Shown here: positions 1-9,552 of the stretch, piece by piece
Position numbering within the stretch: the stretch's first letter is position 1
How the letters are laid out: every line of letters starts with the position of its first letter
Assembly: GCA_963717115.1 (NCBI GenBank)
Contig: CAVQVO010000020.1
Location: 1-64,000 of the forward strand
Length of the DNA stretch: 64,000 nt
Direction of reading: 5' to 3'
From: JBBQUN01 sp963717115
GTDB taxonomy: Bacteria > Actinomycetota > Acidimicrobiia > Acidimicrobiales > SZUA-35
The notes under the pieces: model-generated
The model's database searches: none
Seen by the model: the letters and a program-made list of their open reading frames with translations, nothing else
Told to the model about the DNA's origin: nothing
Made by a program: the position numbers and the translations under genes

Positions 1-2
1 GG

Positions 3-281
3 CTGCGTCCGGCGCCGCTCGGCCCCGGCGGCCGTCGCGCCACCCACGTCGTGTTCAACCGCTACGAACCGGGATTCGACACCATCCTGGCGCCACTCAC
101 GCCGGCCCGTTGCCTCCACGAACTCCTCGAGAACGCGCTCCGGTTCGACCGCAGCCCCAACGGGTTCGCCGTGCTCAGCGACCTCGCCGCAACGGTCCGG
201 GCCCATCGACTGGTGTCGGGCAGCCTCACCCAGCAGATCGACGTCTTCGACTCGCTCGGCTCGCTTGCCGATGCCGCCTGA
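3..281 (+). CDS. Unrecognised protein, C-terminal part only
   Basis: The frame is open from the window edge to a TGA at 279-281, so only the last 92 residues are visible. They include RYEPGFDTILAPLTPARCLHE, written here only in part: an RYEPG segment, then LHELLEN, then a leucine/alanine-rich end. There is no transmembrane segment and no motif I can assign. A GTG at 51 could start a 76-residue protein, but the upstream codons read equally well as coding, so a start outside the window is more likely. It lies 42 bases from the convergent PqqD-like gene. Function unknown; membership of the same locus as the PqqD-like protein is only a guess from proximity. Confidence 0.5.
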   Translation: MRPAPLGPGGRRATHVVFNRYEPGFDTILAPLTPARCLHELLENALRFDRSPNGFAVLSDLAATVRAHRLVSGSLTQQIDVFDSLGSLADAA

Positions 282-323
282 GCACGCCCGGCCGCCGCTG
301 ACGCCGGTCGACGACCTCGACGG

Positions 324-602
324 TCAGTCGCCCACCACGATCATGTCGTGCTCGACCAGCCGATCGAACAGCTCGGCCACATCGCTGCGGACCCGGTCGG
401 GATCGGCGCCGAAGGCATCCACCAGGTCGGGCACCAGGTCGTCGATCGAACCCGGCTCCTCCAGGACCTGCCAGATGATCGAACCGATCGCATCGAGCGT
501 CACGACCTGGTCGGTCTTGGGATGGAAGATCACGGCCTCGTCGATCAGCACGCGATGCAGCACCACCGGGTTGCGCTTCATCGGCACCGACGGATCGATC
601 AT
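324..602 (-). CDS. PqqD family (RRE-type) protein
   Basis: A 92-residue protein with the PqqD/RiPP-recognition-element pattern: an N-terminal strand region with VLHRVLIDEAVIFHP, then a D-x-I-G-xx-IW motif (TLDAIGSIIWQVLEEP), then SIDDLVPDLVDAFGAD and a C-terminal helix ending in RLVEHDMIVV. PqqD-type domains bind leader peptides of ribosomally made peptides, or act as chaperones for a partner enzyme. I chose the ATG at 602 because homologous proteins begin just before this region. An in-frame ATG at 662 would add 20 basic residues. It is divergent from the unrecognised gene starting at 789, across 186 bp in which I see no clear signal. No radical SAM enzyme or precursor peptide is visible next to it. 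Confidence 0.75.
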   Translation of the reverse strand: MIDPSVPMKRNPVVLHRVLIDEAVIFHPKTDQVVTLDAIGSIIWQVLEEPGSIDDLVPDLVDAFGADPDRVRSDVAELFDRLVEHDMIVVGD

Positions 603-788
603 CGTGGATCGAACGTACCCGAGGAGTCGACCACCGACAATGGTCCGAACGACTCGTCGCATCACCGAGGGTGGTCGTGCTTGACTGATCAGGTGCCGCC
701 ACGCGCCCTCGACGACCTCCGACCGCTGCCGGAGCCCCCCGGCCATTGAGGCCCGGCCACCGTTGATCCGGTCTGGGTCGACTCGTTC

Positions 789-1485
789 GTGATCGAAGTC
801 TGCGGTCACCGGGTCGGCATCCGGACCGACAGCACCGAGACCACCCGGCGTTTGTCCGGACCTCGGACTCGCTCCCATCGATCTGGCGTTCACGCAGCCC
901 GACCTGTCGATCGACCTGGGATCCGACCGGGGTTCGAGCCGATCGATCGGCTCGCTCCGCCACGGCGAACGGGCCGTCGTCCGCAGCCACGACCCCGACC
1001 GGATCCTGCGGGCCCTGCGGCGCTGGCTCACCGGCCTGACGTCGAGGACCGACCGCCTCCAGCTGCCCTACGCCAACGCCTGCCGCCTACCCGATGGCCG
1101 GGTGGCGATCACGCCCCGCTGGCTCACGGGCGACACGGCGTTCATGGAACGCTGCCTGCCGGCCGGAACGCAGTGGCTCGACGCGGCCCGCGTCGAACTC
1201 GTTTCGGTCGAAGGCGCCGTGCACGTGCTGGTCGACGACTCGACCACGTGGGGCCCGATCGGTGCCGTCGTGCTCGATCGGGGCGATCTCGACCTCGATG
1301 TGTCGAGTCACGGGCGGCGGGCCACGCTCCTCATGAGCTGGATGAACGGCGCCGACGCCGAGGTCCGCTTCGATGCCGCCCTGGCGCTGAGCGGACCCGA
1401 GGTCGCCTGGGTCACGGTCAACACCGAGGACATCCGTCGTGCCTGCCTGGATGCCGCCGAGCTGATCGTTCAGTCGGCGCCGTAG
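789..1485 (+). CDS. Unrecognised protein (frame break near 860)
   Basis: About 231 residues when one frame break is bridged. It starts GTG-ATC-GAA (VIEVCGHRVGIR), shifts by one base near 855-865 at a TCCGGACC stretch, and continues with IDLAFTQPDLSIDLG, then RWLTGLTSRTDRLQLPYANACRLPDGRVAITP and a C-terminal half rich in beta-strand-like sequence (VELVSVEGAVHVLVDD, GPIGAVVLDRGDLDL). I see no P-loop and no catalytic motif. It lies divergent to the PqqD-like gene, and its 3' end overlaps the convergent kinase gene by 16 bp. It could be a partner of the PqqD-like protein, but no family is recognised. The joined length is an exact number of codons after one base is removed. Confidence 0.5.
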
Positions 1486-3093
1486 TACTTGGCGACCGGG
1501 CCACCGACGAACACGCACCCGACCACCTCGACCCCGGCCCAACCCAGTCGATTGGCCGCCTCCACCAGCTCGCTGCGCTTGGTGTGACGGGCCTTGGCGA
1601 GCAGGATCGCCGCGTCGGTCATGCTGCCGATGACCAACCCGTCCGACAGGGCCAGGATCGGCGGCGAGTCGACGACGACGAAGTCACAGTCGTCGCAGAC
1701 CTTGGTGAAGAACCCGAGGTTCACCGCCCGTCGCCACAGATCCGAGGGTGAGGCGGTTCGATGGCCCGGCCCGAGCACGGCCAGGCGCTGCCCACCGTCG
1801 GGGATCGACGTCAGGTTCGGCCACGATCCCGGGTCGTCGAGCGCCTCGGCCAGGCCCAACGGCTGGCGGGCGCCGACGAAGTCCTCCAGGTCGGGTCGGT
1901 GCAGATCGCCCTCGACCAACAACGTGGTGGCGCCCGCTTGGGCGGTGGCCAGCGCCAGGGAAACGGCAACGGTCGACTTGCCCGAATTGGCCGAGGCCGC
2001 CGTGACCATCACGCTCGACAGCGGTTGGCCCCGGGCCACGAACTGCAGGGCGGTGATGAGGCTCTCGAGGCCGGCCCGATACGGCGGGATCGCGGCGATG
2101 CCGTCCCAGGTGATCGGGGTGTCCGAGCTCGTCGTCGAAGTCGGGCAGGGTGGCGAGCACCGGCAGGTGGGGGAGTGCCCGCTCGAGATCACCGACGTTG
2201 TTGATGTTGTCTCGCAGGCTCTCGACCGCCAGCGCCACCGCCGTCGCCAGCACGGCGCCGGCCACCGCTCCGAGCAGGATGTTGCGCCACAGGATCGGAC
2301 CGACGAGCTCGGCCGAGGTCGGCGCCACCAGGACCCGGGCCCCGGTCTCGGACGTCTCGGCCAGGTAGCCGGTCAGGACCGCCAGCCGGCTCTGCTCCTG
2401 GTTGAGCACGGCCAACTGGCCACGAATCGGGCTCACCTCGTCGTCGAGGGTCTGCAGCAGCGTGAGCCGCTGCGTGGTGAGACGGCTGATCACGTCGGGG
2501 TCGGTGGCATCGGCCAGCGCATCCTCGAGCGGCACCAACGGTTCGAGCAACTCGTCTCGCTGTTCGATGAGCTCGGCGATCGACGCCTCGACGCTGGCGA
2601 GCGTCACGGCCTTGTCGGCCCGGACCTGCTCGTCGCGCAGGCTCACGTAGGACTCGGCGAATCGGGTGGCCAGCGCCGCCGCCTCGGCTCGGGACTCGGC
2701 GACGACCTGGAAGATCAGGGTGTCGCCCTGGATCTCGTCGGGCCGTTCCACGTCGACCGACGTCCCGAGAGGCAGGGGGCCGACGGCGTTGAGCAGGGTG
2801 TCGGAGCGGGCGAACTCGAGCTCGCTCGAGGTCGAGCGATACAACGCCGACTGGTCGCCCGGCGGACGGCTGAACAGGCTCTGACTCGAAACGGTGTGCA
2901 CGAGGACGGTCGACTCGGCCCGATACGTCGGTGGCGTCATCAGGCTGTACGCCGTCGCCGCCCCGATCACCACCACGAGCACGGCGAGCACCTCACGCCA
3001 ACGCCGACCGAGGATCGCGGTGTAGTCGGCCAGGGTCAGTTCGGTCCCGGCGGCACCGTCGGTTGTCGTTCGGCCTGTGTCGTGGTTCGGCAC
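1470..3093 (-). CDS. Wzz-type chain-length protein fused to BY-kinase (frame break near 2125)
   Basis: About 540 residues. The N-terminus carries a Wzz segment: ELTLADYTAILGRRWREVL, a membrane helix, then the external TYRAESTVLV region and coiled-coil helices, with a second membrane helix near ILLGAVAGAVLATAVAL. The C-terminus is a bacterial tyrosine-kinase ATPase with Walker A ASANSGKSTVAVSLA, Walker A' LLVEGDLHRPDL and Walker B FVVVDSPPI. Such proteins set polysaccharide chain length at the cytoplasmic membrane. The C-terminal tail has only one YY pair, unlike classic tyrosine clusters. The GTG start at 3093 is preceded by AGGGAG at good spacing. The two halves are one base out of frame near 2125 (GAGCTCGGACAC read on the coding strand); one base removed gives 540 codons plus stop. 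Confidence 0.85.
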
Positions 3094-3273
3094 GTGTCTC
3101 CCTCGCCTCTGGACCGCCGACGGTACGGGACTGATCGGCCCGAGTCGATGAGTGGAACACCATGGTGGGTGGTCGTTCGAGTTGGCGAGGGTGGTCGAGA
3201 CCATCGTCGGCCACTGGGCTCGATCCGACTCGTGGTGCCCGAAGCCGACGCCGAGCGCCGCCACACCGATGAC

Positions 3274-4158
3274 CTAGTTCGGCGGGCTGACCGCCATGGT
3301 CGAGTAGCGGAGATCGGCGAGGGCTCGATCGGTGGTCGAACCCAGCCCGAGGCGGTCGGACCGCGTCCGCCCGGCACCGAGGACCAGGAGATCGATCCGG
3401 TACAGCAACGACAGACCCTCGATGGCCTGCACCGGTTGCCCGTCGACGAGGTGGATGGCGGTGTCGGCGGGTAGGCCGGCCATGCGGGCCAGGTCGTGCA
3501 ACCACTCGCGGTGGGCGCTCTCGACGTCGTCGACCAGGGTCGCCAACTCCTCGGCGCCCACGCCGGCCCGGGACATGCCGCCGAGGACGTCACGACCGTA
3601 CAACTCCCAGGCATGCATGACCCGCAACCGACCCCCGTGCAGGTCGGCCTGGGCCCGGGCCAGGTCGAGGATGAGCACGTTGTGGTCGGTGCTGTGCGAC
3701 GGATCGACCGCGGCGAGCACGTTGGCGCCACGAAAGCCGGGGCGCAGCAACCAGACCGGACGATGACAGGCATCGACGATGCGCCGGGCCGCCGTGGTGG
3801 CCACCCCGGTTCCATCGGTGGCGATCACCACCAGATCGTGGTCGGCAGTCTCGACGGCGTCGGCAACGCCCTCGGGCAACGGTCCGTCGACCACCGTTGT
3901 CTCGATGTCGGGGCGAGCGGTCTGGCCGGCCCATTCGGTCATCCGCTCGACGAGCGTGTCGTGGCCGACGCGGTGCAGCCTGGCCAGCAGGTCGACGTGG
4001 CGACCGCCGAGCAGGAGATCGGGACGATCGTCGAGATGCGTGAGCATGGCGAGCGATGCGCCGTATCGGTCGGCCAGTTCGACCGCCTCGAACAGCCCCG
4101 GTGGGGGCTCGGTGCCCTGGGTGATGGGCACGATCAGGATGCTCCGGAAACGCTTCAT
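3274..4158 (-). CDS. Tandem universal stress protein (UspA family)
   Basis: A 294-residue cytoplasmic protein with two Usp domains. The first runs from RFRSILIVPITQG to LVVIATDGTG followed by RPVWLLRP. The second runs from NVLAAVDPSHS to DLLVLGAGRTRSDRLGLGSTTDRALADLRYSTMAVSPP, which keeps the GxxR-type nucleotide-binding loop and the usual G-S-x2-D/E-x-hydrophobic end. Double Usp proteins respond to starvation, redox or envelope stress. The ATG at 4158 is set by a strong AAGGAG seven bases upstream; the frame stays open further upstream but into non-coding-like sequence. Two TTCGAA hexamers lie 34-53 bp upstream of the start. It stands alone, 180 bp downstream of nothing co-directional. Confidence 0.88.
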   Translation of the reverse strand: MKRFRSILIVPITQGTEPPPGLFEAVELADRYGASLAMLTHLDDRPDLLLGGRHVDLLARLHRVGHDTLVERMTEWAGQTARPDIETTVVDGPLPEGVADAVETADHDLVVIATDGTGVATTAARRIVDACHRPVWLLRPGFRGANVLAAVDPSHSTDHNVLILDLARAQADLHGGRLRVMHAWELYGRDVLGGMSRAGVGAEELATLVDDVESAHREWLHDLARMAGLPADTAIHLVDGQPVQAIEGLSLLYRIDLLVLGAGRTRSDRLGLGSTTDRALADLRYSTMAVSPPN

Positions 4159-4191
4159 GTCGACTCCTTTTCGACAGGGTAAAAGAGTGGC

Positions 4192-4211
4192 TTCGAAAAC
4201 GCCTATTCGAA
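4192..4211 (-). promoter_or_regulatory. Paired TTCGAA hexamers upstream of the stress-protein gene
   Basis: Two palindromic TTCGAA hexamers at 4192-4197 and 4206-4211, 14 bp apart, lie just upstream of the universal stress protein. A TACCCT (actinobacterial TAnnnT-type -10) follows on the coding strand before the start. Spacing and position suit an operator, but the regulator is unknown. Confidence 0.3.
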
Positions 4212-4429
4212 AGAGCATGTTTGGCACCGGGAGGCGCACCGGAGCCGGCGGTGGGGCACGACGGCCGACGACGGCGAGCACCTTGCATTCACCCTGCATC
4301 AACGCTGCCCGAGGATGGCGCCGTCGCCGCGGACCGGTCCACCACAGTGGATCGTCGCACATGCAGCAGAAAGGATGGACGTTGAATCATACGAACGAGA
4401 TCAAAAAGTCGTGCAAGCTCGTAGACAAC

Positions 4430-4443
4430 CGAACACATGTTCG
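4430..4443 (+). promoter_or_regulatory. LexA (SOS) box
   Basis: CGAACACATGTTCG matches the actinobacterial/Gram-positive LexA consensus CGAAC-N4-GTTCG exactly. It lies 15 bp before the ATG at 4458 of the HNH/DUF222 gene. LexA boxes in front of DUF222/HNH (13E12-type) genes are known in mycobacteria, so DNA-damage induction is likely here too. Confidence 0.75.
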
Positions 4444-4457
4444 ATACCATGTTCCCC

Positions 4458-5726
4458 ATGGCGGAAGACTCAGGCGAGGAACACCAATCATTCGGCGACC
4501 CAGCCGACACCGACTTCGATCCAACGGCCGTGCCAACGGCGGTGCTGTCGAAGCTGATGCTCGAGACCCAGCGTGAGGCCCAGCGGCAGCAGGCGATGGC
4601 CTGGGCGTTGTTGGCCGAGATGGAACGGCGTCGTTGTGTGCGCAACACGGCCTTCCGATCGACGGGCACGTGGTTGTCGTTCGAGACCCACGACTCCCGG
4701 CGCTCTGGCGGCGGTTCGGTCGAACGGGCGGTGTTGCTGAACGAGCACCTGCCCGAACTCGGCGACCGCTACCGGCAGGGCCGGGTCAACGACTCCCACG
4801 TCCGCCGGTTCCTGCAGATCTGGCGCCGCCCCGAACTGCGTGACGCCCTGCTGCGAGACTGGTCGACCCTGCTGTCGTGGACCAGCCGGCAGTGGCCCGA
4901 GTTCTGGGGCCTGATGGCGGCCTGGGAAGAACTGGTCGACCCGATCGACCCCAACGACGCCGCTGCCAAGGCCCACGCCCGCCGAGGGTTGGCGGTTTCG
5001 GTCGGGGTCGGCCACCAGGTGATGCTCCAGATCGACACCACCACCGCCGAGTGGGCCCAGGTCGAGCCCCTGATCGACCAGATCGCCCAGCGTCTCTTCG
5101 AAGAAGACTGGGCGGCCGCCCGGGCCCAGCACGGCGACGCCGCCCTGCCATCGGATCTGGGTCGCAACGACTCGCAGAGGATGCACGACGCGTTGATCAT
5201 CGCCATCCGCACCGGCGGCGCCCACGTCGACCCCGGCCTCGACACCACCCTGGCCGTGGTGATCGACGCCGAGACCTTCGAAGCCGAAGCAGCCCGGCGA
5301 GACGCCGAGGCCGCCGGCCAGGCGCCGGCTCCTCGAGACACGTCCCGGGCCACCGAACGGGCCGCCACCCGGCGTTGCCACACCGTCGGCGGGGTGCCGC
5401 TGTGCCCGTCCGATGCGTTCGACTACGCCCTGGCCGGCAGGGTCCGCATGTTCGTCTTCGACACCACCACCAACGACTTCACCGCCAGCCGGGCCAAACG
5501 GCTCTTCACCGGCAACCAGCGGCTCGGCGTGATCCTGCGCAACCGGCACTGCGCCGGCCCCGGATGCGACACCCCCGCCCACCGATGTCAGATCGACCAC
5601 ACGATCCGCCACACCGACGCCGGCCCCACCACCCCGAGCAACGCCCAGGCCCTGTGCCGGCCCTGTCACCGCCACAAGACCCGGCTCGAAACGCTCGGGC
5701 TGTGGCCCGCCCTGGCCAGACCCTGA
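4458..5726 (+). CDS. HNH endonuclease-signature protein with DUF222 (13E12-type)
   Basis: A 422-residue protein. The N-terminal two thirds is the helical DUF222 domain (AQRQQAMAWALLAEMERRR, FRSTGTWLSFETHDS, GRVNDSHVRRFLQIW). The C-terminus is an HNH nuclease fold with zinc-type cysteines and the His-Asp pair: RHCAGPGCDTPAHRCQIDHTIRHTDAGPT, then NAQALCRPCHRHKT. These proteins are multicopy in actinobacteria and are often tied to mobile or repeat DNA; their cellular role is unsettled. In-frame ATGs at 4437 and 4449 overlap or touch the LexA box, so I chose 4458. No clear Shine-Dalgarno is present, which suggests a leaderless or very short-leader transcript. Intact, with no frame break. Confidence 0.85.
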   Translation: MAEDSGEEHQSFGDPADTDFDPTAVPTAVLSKLMLETQREAQRQQAMAWALLAEMERRRCVRNTAFRSTGTWLSFETHDSRRSGGGSVERAVLLNEHLPELGDRYRQGRVNDSHVRRFLQIWRRPELRDALLRDWSTLLSWTSRQWPEFWGLMAAWEELVDPIDPNDAAAKAHARRGLAVSVGVGHQVMLQIDTTTAEWAQVEPLIDQIAQRLFEEDWAAARAQHGDAALPSDLGRNDSQRMHDALIIAIRTGGAHVDPGLDTTLAVVIDAETFEAEAARRDAEAAGQAPAPRDTSRATERAATRRCHTVGGVPLCPSDAFDYALAGRVRMFVFDTTTNDFTASRAKRLFTGNQRLGVILRNRHCAGPGCDTPAHRCQIDHTIRHTDAGPTTPSNAQALCRPCHRHKTRLETLGLWPALARP

Positions 5727-5885
5727 CACAACCGGTCGCCGGTCCCGAACCCCACCGAGTTCGGCGCTTCGGCGCGCCCCGGGTGCACAAGCATCGACAG
5801 TCACCCTGAGTGGTCTTGACCATGGCATCGAGTGGTCGACCGGGCTACCCTGCTCCCACCGAGCGGGCGACGAGAAGGCGAATGC

Positions 5886-6129
5886 ATGGGCGAGGGCCAC
5901 CATCCAGTCGACAATCGGATCATCGATCTGACCGACAAGCGAATCATCGACTTGACCGACAAGGCCTCGTCCTCCGACGACGGGCACGACGAGGATCGTC
6001 ATCGAACGGGTCGTCGCTCCGTTCCACGACCGGGTGATCCCGGCACGGCCGGGCGAGTGGCAGCCGATGAAGACCGACCGGGTCCTCGGCCGGGCCAGCA
6101 CCCGCCGCCGGTTCTTCCGCCGTCGCTGA
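5886..6129 (+). CDS. Small basic-tailed protein with IIDLTDK repeat (frame break near 5994)
   Basis: About 80 residues after bridging one frame break at GAGGATCG near 5994. It begins MGEGHHPVDN and then holds a tandem RIIDLTDK-RIIDLTDK pair, an acidic DDGHDE stretch, IVIERVVAPFHDRVIPARPGEW, and a strongly basic end STRRRFFRRR. The ATG at 5886 has GAAGG seven bases upstream. It is convergent with the large BTAD regulator, with 19 bp between the stops. The protein at 9631-9819, on the other side of the regulator, also has an IDL motif followed by an RRRF-type C-terminus, so the two may be related. No family is recognised; not secreted by any visible signal. Confidence 0.55.
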
Positions 6130-6148
6130 ACCGCCCCCGTGGGCGGAC

Positions 6149-9100
6149 TCAGGCCAGGTCTGCGTCGTCGCGGCAGCGTCGGACCCAGGGTGGCGAACCC
6201 GCTGCCGATGCCAGGTCGATCGCAGCCCTCAGCCGCCGGTCGGCCTCGCCCGGCCGCCCGAGCAGACGCAACAGACCGGCGAGCAGCCGATCGGCCGGCC
6301 CGAACGGGGCGCCGGTCTGGGAGACCTGGATCATCAGTCCACCGTAGGGTTCGAGCATCGTCAGCAACCGGCCGGCCAGCTGATCGGCGCCGAGATCGAT
6401 GCAGGCCTGGGCGGCGGTGGCCAACGAGATCGGACGCAGCGGATCGAACGGGGCGACCTCGAGGGTGTCGACGACCTCGCTGAGGACGCTGAGCGCCTCG
6501 TCGGTCTGATGGGCATCGGCCAGCAGCAACGCCAGTGCGGCCCGCCAACCGATCACGCCCGAGTCCCGGAACTCGGGGGTGTCGACCACGCCGAGCAGGT
6601 CCTTCATGTCTCGCTCGAGGAACGTCCGGACCAGGACGTGACCGTAGAGATAGAACTCGGCGTCGACGATGCCGTTCGCCACCCCGAACTCGAGCGCCTC
6701 GTCGGCCCGTCGGGCGGCCTCGTCGAACGAGCCCCGGAGCAGGGCCAGGTCGCCGCGGCAGGCGATGGCCAACCACAGCGAGTAGGCGTCGAACCTCGCC
6801 GCGGCCTCCTCCTCGTAGACGTCGAGCACGGCCTCGGCCCCCACCGTGTCACCCAGGTCCATGAGCGCAGCCAACGCCACGTGGTGGGCGTCGATCCAGA
6901 TCTCGCCGTGGACGTCCCGGGACGTGCGGGCGATCAAGGCCCGGGCCCGGGCCAGTCGCAGCCCGGCCTCGGGGCTGCCGGCCATCATGACCAGGTCGGC
7001 GTAGAGGTGCGCCGGTCGAGGCGGGTCGTCGCCGCCGAAGGCATCGTCGAACAGCGCAACGGCCTCGTCGGTGACCCCGTCGCTGAAGACGATCTGGGTG
7101 AGCAGGTCGATCACGAAGGCGTCCCGCTCGTCCTGCGTCCCGGCCCCCGAGTCGTAGGCCCGCCGGAGCAGGCGGGCGGCCAGTTCGTCGCCGAACACGG
7201 TGGGGCCCAGACCCGAAACGGCAACGCCGATGTCGGCCATCTTGTCGATCAGGCCGAGCTCCTCGGCGGCGTCCATCGCCACCTCGAGGTCGTCGAGCAT
7301 GGACCGTCGATCCCCGAGCCGCTGCTCGGCCAGGGCCCGGCCCACCAGCAGATCGACCCGCAACGACGGATCGAAGGTGTGGCTGTCGGTGAGCAGATCG
7401 AGGGCCGTGCGGTACAGCCGAGCGGCATCGAGCAGCGCGAGTCGCTCGTAGGACCGATCGGCGGCCCGGCGGAGCGACTCGACGACCGGCGCCGGTTCGA
7501 TCAGCGGGAGGGCCGCCACCTGGTGCCGGGCCACGATGATCGGATCGGCGTCGCGGGCCTGGGCCACCGTCGCGGCTGCCGCGTGCAGGCGGCGCAGCCG
7601 ATCGGCCGGGACCCGGGCGAGCGTCGCTTCGCGGAGCAGGTCGTGCTCGAACCGGTAGCCGGCCCGGTCGGGGCCCAGCCCGGTCGGCTCGATCAGCCCG
7701 AGGGTCACGACGGCGTCGAGACCCTCGGACCGGTCGAACGCCGGCGGCGTGCCGGGTTCGACCGCTTCGAGCACGGCCCGGGCGTCGTCGAGCGAGAAGT
7801 CGTTGCCGAGGACGGCGGCCACCTCGAGCGCCGACCGGACGTCGGGCGGGAGGGGATCGAGCCGGGCCGCGAGTTGATCGGCGACCGGTGTCGGCAGGGC
7901 GGTGGACCGGGATCGATCGGCGAGTTCGGCGCCGTCGGCCGCCAGCAACCCCCGGTCGGCGCCGAGCAGCGCCCGCACGTAATACGGGTTTCCGGCCGTC
8001 TTGGCCTCCAGGAATCGGGCCAGGGCGGCGGCATCGGCATGCTCGGCTCCCGGTTGGGCCTCGACCAGCTCGACGAGCTCGTGTTCCCGCAGTCCGCCGA
8101 GCGCCAGGTGGTCCACTGCCGGGTACCCCGTGAGGTCCGACAGCAGCCGGGCCCAGTTCGGGTTGGACCGATCCGAGCGCCCGGTCCCGACCACCCGCAG
8201 ACCCGCCGGAGCCGAGCGCAGCACGTGGTCGAGCGCCAACTGCGACGACGAGTCGATCCAGTGGAGGTCCTCGAGCACCAGGAGCACTCGCTGAGGACCG
8301 TCCGAGAGACGGGCCAGCAGCCCGTCGAGGAGCGAGATGAGGCGCCGGGTCCGTCGATCCGGTGATCCACCGACGTCCATGGCCTCGAGGACCTGACGGA
8401 TGGCTTCGTTCGCCAGTGGCCCGCTGTCGGCCAGCTGTCGCAGGGCCGGCTCGAACAGGTGAAAGGGCGCTGCGGTGTGGACCCGGCACCAGCCGGCGAG
8501 CACCGTCACCTCGGGCCACGCCAGCCGGGCGGCGTGTTCGGCGGCCAGTCTCGACTTCCCGATCCCCGCCGGCCCGGTGATGATCGTCGCCGAGAAGTCC
8601 CGGCTCGGGCCCGGGTCCATGGCGTCGAGTTCGTCGCAACGGCCGACGAAGACGCCGCGTCGCTGCGCCGCCAGCGGGGCCGGCAACTCGACGGGCCGGA
8701 CCGGTGTCGGGCTCCGTGGCTCGGAACCCAGGATGGGGTCGTGTTCGAGGATCTGGAGTTCGAGCCGGCGCAGGGGTTCGGTGGGCTCGACGCCCAGGTG
8801 CTCGGCCAACCACTGGCGGGTGTGCTGATAGGCCTGCAGGGCCTCGCGTTGGCGACCGCTGCGATACAGCGCCCGCATCGCCAGCGCCGTCAGCCGCTCC
8901 CGGTCGGGCCGGTCGGCGGCGGCGTCGGCGAGGACGGTGGCGACGAGATCGTGGCGTCCCAGCAGCAAGCCCGTCTCGCCGAACAGTTCCAGCGCATCAC
9001 GCCGGCTGCGGTCCAGCCCCTCGGCGATCGGGACCAGATCGGGCAGATCGAGGCCCTCGAACGGTTCGCCGTACCACCGACCGAGCGCCCGTTCGAGCAC

Positions 9101-9487
9101 CTCGAGGGCCTCGGCCGGACGGCGCAGCGCCAGGAGACGCCGGGCCTGGGCCAGTTCGGCTTCGAACACGACGTGGTCGACCTCGTCGTCGCCGGTGATC
9201 AGGGCGTAGCCGGGCGTCCCGCCGAGGGGCCGGGCCACGATCGTGGCCGTCGAGCCGACCTCGGCGAGGCGTCGGCGCAGGCGGACGATGTGGCTGCGCA
9301 ACGACGAACCGGCGGTGGAGGGTCGATCCTCACCCCAGACGGCCCGTTGGATCGATTCGACCGGGACCGCGACCCCGGGTCTCGCCCCCAGAACGGCGAA
9401 GACGATCTCGGCCGTCGCGCTCCCGACCGAGTTCCAACCGGCATCGGTCGCCACACCCGGGGGGCCCAGGAACAGCAGCTCGGTCAT
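6149..9487 (-). CDS. BTAD/SARP-type transcriptional regulator with AAA ATPase and TPR region
   Basis: 1112 residues. Order: an OmpR-like DNA-binding domain (about 1-95, with GSSLRSHIVRLRRRLAEVG); the BTAD helical domain (about 100-245, ending EALQAYQHTRQWLAEHLGVEPTEPLRRLE, a signature stretch); a STAND-type AAA ATPase with Walker A GPAGIGKSRLA and Walker B VLLVLEDLHWIDSSS; then TPR-like helical repeats. This is the AfsR/SARP-LAL architecture, which usually activates a secondary-metabolite or surface-product operon. The divergent region 9488-9630 holds direct repeats 11 bp apart, the pattern SARP proteins bind, plus a short inverted repeat. Small genes lie on both sides. Intact over more than 3.3 kb, so the frame breaks elsewhere are not uniformly spread. 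Confidence 0.85.
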   Translation of the reverse strand: MTELLFLGPPGVATDAGWNSVGSATAEIVFAVLGARPGVAVPVESIQRAVWGEDRPSTAGSSLRSHIVRLRRRLAEVGSTATIVARPLGGTPGYALITGDDEVDHVVFEAELAQARRLLALRRPAEALEVLERALGRWYGEPFEGLDLPDLVPIAEGLDRSRRDALELFGETGLLLGRHDLVATVLADAAADRPDRERLTALAMRALYRSGRQREALQAYQHTRQWLAEHLGVEPTEPLRRLELQILEHDPILGSEPRSPTPVRPVELPAPLAAQRRGVFVGRCDELDAMDPGPSRDFSATIITGPAGIGKSRLAAEHAARLAWPEVTVLAGWCRVHTAAPFHLFEPALRQLADSGPLANEAIRQVLEAMDVGGSPDRRTRRLISLLDGLLARLSDGPQRVLLVLEDLHWIDSSSQLALDHVLRSAPAGLRVVGTGRSDRSNPNWARLLSDLTGYPAVDHLALGGLREHELVELVEAQPGAEHADAAALARFLEAKTAGNPYYVRALLGADRGLLAADGAELADRSRSTALPTPVADQLAARLDPLPPDVRSALEVAAVLGNDFSLDDARAVLEAVEPGTPPAFDRSEGLDAVVTLGLIEPTGLGPDRAGYRFEHDLLREATLARVPADRLRRLHAAAATVAQARDADPIIVARHQVAALPLIEPAPVVESLRRAADRSYERLALLDAARLYRTALDLLTDSHTFDPSLRVDLLVGRALAEQRLGDRRSMLDDLEVAMDAAEELGLIDKMADIGVAVSGLGPTVFGDELAARLLRRAYDSGAGTQDERDAFVIDLLTQIVFSDGVTDEAVALFDDAFGGDDPPRPAHLYADLVMMAGSPEAGLRLARARALIARTSRDVHGEIWIDAHHVALAALMDLGDTVGAEAVLDVYEEEAAARFDAYSLWLAIACRGDLALLRGSFDEAARRADEALEFGVANGIVDAEFYLYGHVLVRTFLERDMKDLLGVVDTPEFRDSGVIGWRAALALLLADAHQTDEALSVLSEVVDTLEVAPFDPLRPISLATAAQACIDLGADQLAGRLLTMLEPYGGLMIQVSQTGAPFGPADRLLAGLLRLLGRPGEADRRLRAAIDLASAAGSPPWVRRCRDDADLA

Positions 9488-9506
9488 GGATGCGGAGGTA
9501 CCAACA

Positions 9507-9525
9507 CGATACGAGAACGGTATCG
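9507..9525. promoter_or_regulatory. Inverted repeat beside the BTAD regulator start
   Basis: CGATAC and GTATCG are separated by seven bases, 20 bp upstream of the regulator's ATG (minus strand). The position suits an operator controlling the regulator's own transcription. No known consensus is matched. Confidence 0.35.
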
Positions 9526-9552
9526 GGCCTGGCGGGAGCGGTCGAAACGGCT

